Assembly (NCBI GenBank): GCA_002401525.1
Contig: NVTH01000125.1
Location: forward strand, 1 to 10,016
Direction: 5' to 3'
DNA from: Moraxellaceae bacterium
GTDB taxonomy: Bacteria > Pseudomonadota > Gammaproteobacteria > Pseudomonadales > UBA3067
Length of the DNA stretch: 10,016 bases
Shown: in pieces, positions 8,034 through 10,016 of the stretch
Numbering within the stretch: position 1 is the first letter of the stretch
Layout of the letters: each line of letters starts with the position of its first letter
Notes under the pieces: model-generated
Told to the model about the DNA's origin: nothing
The model's database searches: none
What the model saw: the letters and a program-made list of their open reading frames with translations, nothing else
Position numbers and translations under genes: made by a program

Positions 8034-8330
8034 TGGATCTTTGAGCTGTAATTCCACATCCATACTTTTGTGTAGCACGCGAACTATGGAAATTGACCGG
8101 TCTACGTCTTCATAAAAAACAGTATGGTGCTTGTGGTGATGCTTTCTTAACCCGTCCACTATGTAATTACACGCAACACCAGAAAGAGGGTTTTCGGCCA
8201 AAAAATGAAACGTTACATCCAATTCCTTAATATAGGCTCTACGCTGAGCTGCTCCCCAAGCCTTTTGAGTATAAGCAGCAATATTTTTCAAGTCAGCCCT
8301 CGCGGATCTGGAAACAACAAATGAGCTCAT
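8031..8330 (-). CDS. parE: ParE-type toxin of the RelE/ParE superfamily (99 aa)
   Basis: Toxin half of a type II toxin-antitoxin pair. ParE proteins act on DNA gyrase, while RelE relatives cut mRNA on the ribosome; the target here cannot be told from sequence alone. Pattern seen: SARADLKNIAAYTQKAWG near the N-terminus, then Tyr, LAENPLSG, GLRKHHHKHHTVFY and a closing IVRVLHKSMDVELQL, the normal order for ParE (WG, NP-x-G, GLR, H-x-IFY, ILH-x-xMD). Length is typical (about 95-105). A run of His and Lys in the middle (HHHKHH) is richer than usual but sits where the family has its conserved His. The ATG overlaps the parD stop as ATGA, so it should be translated by coupling. No visible lesion. 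Confidence 0.92.
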   Translation of the reverse strand: MSSFVVSRSARADLKNIAAYTQKAWGAAQRRAYIKELDVTFHFLAENPLSGVACNYIVDGLRKHHHKHHTVFYEDVDRSISIVRVLHKSMDVELQLKDP

Positions 8331-8569
8331 TTACCAAGCTCATCGTCAAGCTCTTGCATGAGACCATCATAACTATATTCAGCCGTGCCGCTTGCTTTAC
8401 CTTCCTCTATCAATGCACGCAGCGTTTCAAGTTTACGTTCATCGTCTTCAAGGTTACGCAGCCCAGCACGTATTACCTCACTTACAGAGCCATAGCGTCC
8501 ATCATTAATCAGCCCCTTTATAAAGTCATCAAAGTGGCTACCCAAGCTAACACTCGTATTTTTGGCCAT
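8327..8569 (-). CDS. parD: ParD-type antitoxin, ribbon-helix-helix (80 aa)
   Basis: Antitoxin that neutralises ParE and represses its own promoter. The N-terminal 45 residues match the ParD ribbon-helix-helix: MAKNTSVSLGSHFDDFIKGL, then GRYGSVSEVIRAGLRNLED, the typical strand and two helices. The C-terminal half is charged (EDDERKLETLRALIEEGKASG and on to DDELGK) and would wrap the toxin. The start is set at 8569 (MAKNT) rather than the ATG at 8581, because GAGG at 8579-8576 sits 6 nt before it and overlaps that upstream ATG. The gene order antitoxin then toxin and the 4-bp overlap are usual for parDE. Confidence 0.93.
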   Translation of the reverse strand: MAKNTSVSLGSHFDDFIKGLINDGRYGSVSEVIRAGLRNLEDDERKLETLRALIEEGKASGTAEYSYDGLMQELDDELGK

Positions 8570-8575
8570 GTGGCA

Positions 8576-8579
8576 CCTC
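8576..8579 (-). promoter_or_regulatory. Ribosome binding site of parD
   Basis: GAGG read on the - strand, 6 nt before the ATG at 8569. It overlaps an in-frame ATG at 8581-8579 and therefore argues against that upstream start. Confidence 0.7.
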
Positions 8580-8580
8580 A

Positions 8581-8613
8581 TTTATACCAAAATTTACCTA
8601 ATTTTGGTATAAA
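8581..8613 (-). promoter_or_regulatory. parDE operator palindrome
   Basis: Perfect 13-bp arms (8581-8593 and 8601-8613, core TTATACCAAAAT and its complement) around a 7-nt spacer, just upstream of parD. Ribbon-helix-helix antitoxins commonly bind such palindromes. The upstream arm contains the predicted -10 box, which would let ParD or ParDE block RNA polymerase. Confidence 0.7.
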
Positions 8614-8633
8614 ACCCATAGCAAGTCAATCAA
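8606..8633 (-). promoter_or_regulatory. Predicted parDE promoter
   Basis: On the - strand, -35 TTGATT (8633-8628) and -10 TATACC (8611-8606) are separated by 16 nt. The -10 box lies in one arm of the operator. Assigned by eye; an alternative -10 (TATAAA) lies in the other arm but has no good -35. Confidence 0.45.
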
Positions 8634-8676
8634 CTTCGCGCTTTCAGCGCCGGACGCAGCCAAGCTCTGCGCCGAG

Positions 8677-8749
8677 CAAAAGTGGGGTCACAAAAGTGGG
8701 GTCAGGTCTTGCATTAACGCAAAAAGTGGGGTCAGGTCTTGCATTAACG
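8677..8749 (+). repeat. Direct repeats at the left end of the RAYT element
   Basis: Three units in tandem: a truncated 14-bp unit (8677-8690), a 29-bp unit (8691-8719) and a 30-bp unit (8720-8749) that differs by one extra A. The shared core is GGGGTCAGGTCTTGCA followed by TTAACG. The same core recurs at 9853-9874, and its first 16 bases occur inverted at 9146-9161. Confidence 0.9.
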
Positions 8750-8760
8750 TATCGGCATGA

Positions 8761-8781
8761 TAACCATGTACCCCATGGTTA
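8761..8781 (+). repeat. Hairpin at the start of the transposase remnant
   Basis: TAACCATG and CATGGTTA form a perfect 8-bp stem around the 5-nt loop TACCC. The right arm holds the ATG (8775) of the remnant. It could be a REP-like recognition hairpin or a fold that limits translation. The second copy does not keep the pairing. Confidence 0.4.
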
Positions 8782-9157
8782 GACTTTAAGAATTGAATAC
8801 GCCGGTGCGCTCTATCACGTAACTTCCCGAGGGAACAGGCAAGAAAATATATTTGTGGACGAAGAAGATTGATTTGGTTGGAGGTGTTTTCTCACGTCTG
8901 TGGTCGTTTTAATTGGCGAAGCCATGTTTTGAAATGGACAATCACTACCATATTGCCGTGGAAACAATCGGGGGAATCTCTCTAGCGGGATGACGCAGCT
9001 TAATGATTTGTATACCCAAAAGTCGAATTGAAGACATGGGCGTGTCGGGCATGGATTTTAAGGTCGATTTAAGTCGATTTTGGTGGATCAAGCGCGTATT
9101 TGTACGACAGTGAGCCGAGTGATTCAGAAGGTTGAGGTGCTTGATTGCAAGACCTGA
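8775..9157 (+). pseudogene. REP-associated tyrosine (Y1/HUH) transposase, broken in several frames
   Basis: Segments can be read in order but in changing frames. RIEYAGALYHVTSRGN through NIFVDEED (8789-8869) ends in an in-frame TGA at 8870. EVFSHVCGRFNWRSHV (from 8881) follows. Then MDNHYHIAVETI (from 8934) carries the HUH pair, H-Y-H at 8943-8951. Then NLSSGMTQLNDLYTQ onward (from 8975) runs to RHGRVGHGF and GRFKSILVDQAR, with nonsense codons at 9029 (TGA where Arg is expected) and 9059 (TAA where Gln is expected), and ends VSRVIQKVEVLDCKT at the TGA 9155-9157. The ATG at 8775 is out of frame with the first block by one lost base (compare copy 2). Usual relatives are well over 200 aa, so an internal deletion near the C-terminus is also likely. 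Not functional. Confidence 0.85.
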
Positions 9158-9161
9158 CCCC
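9146..9161 (-). repeat. Inverted copy of the element core, right end
   Basis: TGCAAGACCTGACCCC is the exact reverse complement of the core at 8698-8713. In the transposase frame it encodes Cys-Lys-Thr-stop, so terminal repeat and coding end are the same bases. Confidence 0.85.
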
Positions 9162-9213
9162 GGTACCCCTTGATACGCTGTTGCAAACCCTCCCTTCTCC
9201 CAAGTACCTTAAC

Positions 9214-9244
9214 TTGATACAAGTATCAATAGTGATACTATAAA
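9214..9244 (+). promoter_or_regulatory. Probable hicAB promoter and operator
   Basis: Overlapping palindromes: TTGATAC-aa-GTATCAA (9214-9229) and AGTATCA-atag-TGATACT (9222-9239), giving three half-sites that share TGATAC. A -35-like TTGATA (9214-9219) and TATAAA (9239-9244) are present, but with a long 19-nt gap. HicB, whose C-terminus is ribbon-helix-helix-like, is the likely binder. Another TTGATAC stands alone at 9170-9176. Confidence 0.5.
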
Positions 9245-9248
9245 TTAT

Positions 9249-9500
9249 ATGGCATCTATTCAAGATATCCTCAATGATATGAGGAATAACCCTAAATCTA
9301 TACGTTTCAATGACCTATGTAAGGTTTGTGATACTTATTTTGGTGAGGCTCGGTAATCTGGATCTAGTCACAGAGTTTATACAACTCCTTGGCAAGGCGA
9401 CCCGCGTGTGAATATCCAGAATACCAAAGGTAAAGCTAAACCCTATCAGGTTAGGCAAGTACTACATGCAGTTAAGCGCTTGGAGGAGCAAAATGACTAA
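9249..9500 (+). pseudogene. hicA: HicA toxin gene with a nonsense codon (codon 36)
   Basis: HicA toxins are small mRNA-cleaving proteins with a dsRNA-binding-like fold. The frame from ATG 9249 gives MASIQDILNDMRNNPKSIRF, DLCKVCDTYFGEAR, then TAA at 9354-9356, then SGSSHRVYTTPWQGDP, NIQNTKGKAKPYQVRQVLHA and a final EEQND with TAA at 9498-9500. Relatives carry Gln before SGSSH, so a single CAA to TAA change explains the break. The key His (SSHRVY) lies after the stop and the remaining 35 residues cannot be active. The rest of the gene is undamaged, which suggests a recent loss. There is no clear ribosome binding site; the start is chosen by family similarity. It overlaps hicB by 8 bp. Confidence 0.88.
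9482..9487 (+). promoter_or_regulatory. Ribosome binding site of hicB
   Basis: GGAGGA, 5 nt before the ATG at 9493, inside the end of hicA. It sets the hicB start at 9493 and rules against the in-frame ATG at 9466. As translation does not depend on hicA, the antitoxin should survive the hicA nonsense codon. Confidence 0.75.
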
Positions 9501-9819
9501 AGAAATTGATCGTTATACTTATAGAGTTACTTGGTCTGAAGAAGATCAAGAGTACGTAGGGCTGTGCGCGGAGTTTCCGAGTTTAAGCTGGTTGGTAGAA
9601 ACGCAAGAGAAGGCGTTAGCTGGAATTCGGAAGTTGGTAAAAGATTGCATCAAAGATATGTCTGCAAGCGGAGAGGACATTCCTGTTCCTTTGGCGACTA
9701 AGAGTTACAGTGGAAAATTTATGGTTCGTATTCCGCCTGAGACACATCGTATGCTAGCGATTCAAGCGGCGGAATCAGGGGTGAGTTTAAATCGATTGGT
9801 GTCTAGTCGGTTATACTAA
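9493..9819 (+). CDS. hicB: HicB-type antitoxin (108 aa), intact
   Basis: Antitoxin partner of HicA and likely repressor of the locus. The N-terminal half is the degraded RNase-H-like HicB domain: YTYRVTWSEEDQEYVGLCAE, FPSLSW, then EKALAGIRKLV. The C-terminal half has the DNA-binding part: GKFMVRIPPETHRMLAIQAA followed by ESGVSLNRLVSSRL, typical of the ribbon-helix-helix class of HicB. Length is normal. Start at 9493 from the GGAGGA site and from the family start. It follows hicA (order toxin then antitoxin, usual for hicAB). With hicA broken it has no toxin to counter here, so it may remain as a stray repressor, or protect against a homologous HicA elsewhere. Confidence 0.92.
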   Translation: MTKEIDRYTYRVTWSEEDQEYVGLCAEFPSLSWLVETQEKALAGIRKLVKDCIKDMSASGEDIPVPLATKSYSGKFMVRIPPETHRMLAIQAAESGVSLNRLVSSRLY

Positions 9820-9844
9820 GTTTGTAACGAATGAAAAAAATGCG

Positions 9845-10016
9845 AAAAAAATGGGGTCAGGTCTTGCATTAACGTACGTCATTGATAACGTGTGCCCCAG
9901 GGCTAGACCTATAAGAATTGAATACGCTGTTGCTCTCTATCGCGTCACTTCTCGAGGGAATCGGCGAGAAAATATATTTGTGGACGAAGAAGATTGATTG
10001 GGTTGGAGGTGTTTTC
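9845..10016 (+). mobile_element. Decayed RAYT element, copy 2 (runs off the window)
   Basis: Begins with an A-run and the same core as copy 1 (GGGGTCAGGTCTTGCATTAA, 9853-9872), then stays similar to 8731-8891 to the end of the window. Over 104 aligned bases (8788-8891 against 9913-10016) I count 10 differences by eye and no gaps. Same orientation as copy 1. Confidence 0.8.
9899..10016 (+). pseudogene. REP-associated tyrosine transposase, N-terminal remnant, copy 2
   Basis: Reads RARPIRIEYAVALYRVTSRG then RRENIFVDEED and a TGA at 9995-9997. The first codon is AGG where ATG is expected. The TGA stands at the same place as in copy 1, and the sequence after it shows the same frame change. It continues past the window. 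Confidence 0.8.

Larger units (their letters stand above)
8677..9161 (+). mobile_element. Decayed REP-associated (RAYT, Y1/HUH) transposable element, copy 1
   Basis: A unit of about 485 bp. Its left end is the direct repeats at 8677-8749. Its right end is an inverted copy of their 16-bp core (9146-9161). Between them lies a multiply broken transposase of the REP-associated tyrosine transposase type. The right-hand inverted repeat doubles as the last codons and stop of the transposase (DCKT-stop). It inserts between the parDE promoter and hicAB. Confidence 0.75.

Noticed and set aside
8677..8749. CRISPR array
   Set aside because: The direct repeats abut without spacers, only two are near full length, and the same core recurs at transposase remnants.
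8321..8782. Open frame of 153 codons on the + strand
   Set aside because: It runs antisense through parD and then through the repeats. It has no recognisable domain and its composition follows from the complement of parD.
9466..9492. Upstream hicB start
   Set aside because: The GGAGGA site is 5 nt before 9493, and the added residues are only the hicA end read in another frame.
9820..9851. Terminator after hicB
   Set aside because: A-rich with no hairpin arms that I can find.

Overview
The window holds the downstream end of a hybrid NRPS-PKS natural-product operon (bases 2-7971), followed by a run of toxin-antitoxin loci and decayed mobile DNA (about 8031-10016). Base composition is moderate. 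Together with the LYS2-like adenylation domain, a RelE/ParE-ParD pair, a HicAB pair and remnants of a REP-associated (RAYT/Y1-HUH) transposase, this suggests a gammaproteobacterium, perhaps marine or host-associated. That assignment is an inference from gene style, not from a marker gene.

Region 1 (2-7971, all + strand) is three tightly coupled genes. The first is the C-terminal part of an NRPS protein (adenylation domain and peptidyl carrier, 5' end outside the window) that ends in a strongly basic tail. It overlaps by 14 bp a 1825-residue PKS/TE protein with the order KS-AT-KR-ACP-TE. That gene overlaps by 8 bp a 406-residue crotonyl-CoA carboxylase/reductase (CCR) homologue. The parts fit one chemical story. 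The CCR could make an alkylmalonyl-CoA extender. The AT carries an RAGH motif, of the XAGH type linked to ethylmalonyl and larger extenders, in place of HAFH or YASH. The KR has all its catalytic residues and should leave a beta-hydroxy group. The terminal thioesterase has Cys instead of Ser as nucleophile (GHCGG), a change seen in some thioesterases that close strained four-membered rings. A 2-alkyl-3-hydroxyacyl terminus released by a Cys-thioesterase makes a beta-lactone product a testable idea, but it is not shown by the sequence.

Region 2 (7969-8033) is a two-part inverted repeat reaching exactly from the stop codon of the CCR gene to the stop codon of the convergent parE gene. It is probably a bidirectional transcript end.

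Region 3 (8031-8640, - strand) is an intact parDE toxin-antitoxin operon. The genes overlap by ATGA, and a 13-bp-arm palindrome covers the predicted promoter -10 region.

Region 4 (8677-9161) is a dead RAYT-type element. Direct repeats lie on its left, and an inverted copy of the same 16-bp core forms its right end and encodes the transposase C-terminus. Region 5 (9214-9819) is a hicAB locus: hicA carries a nonsense codon at position 36 and hicB is intact. Region 6 (9845-10016) is the start of a second copy of the same dead element, sharing the in-frame TGA of the first, so hicAB sits between two related corpses.
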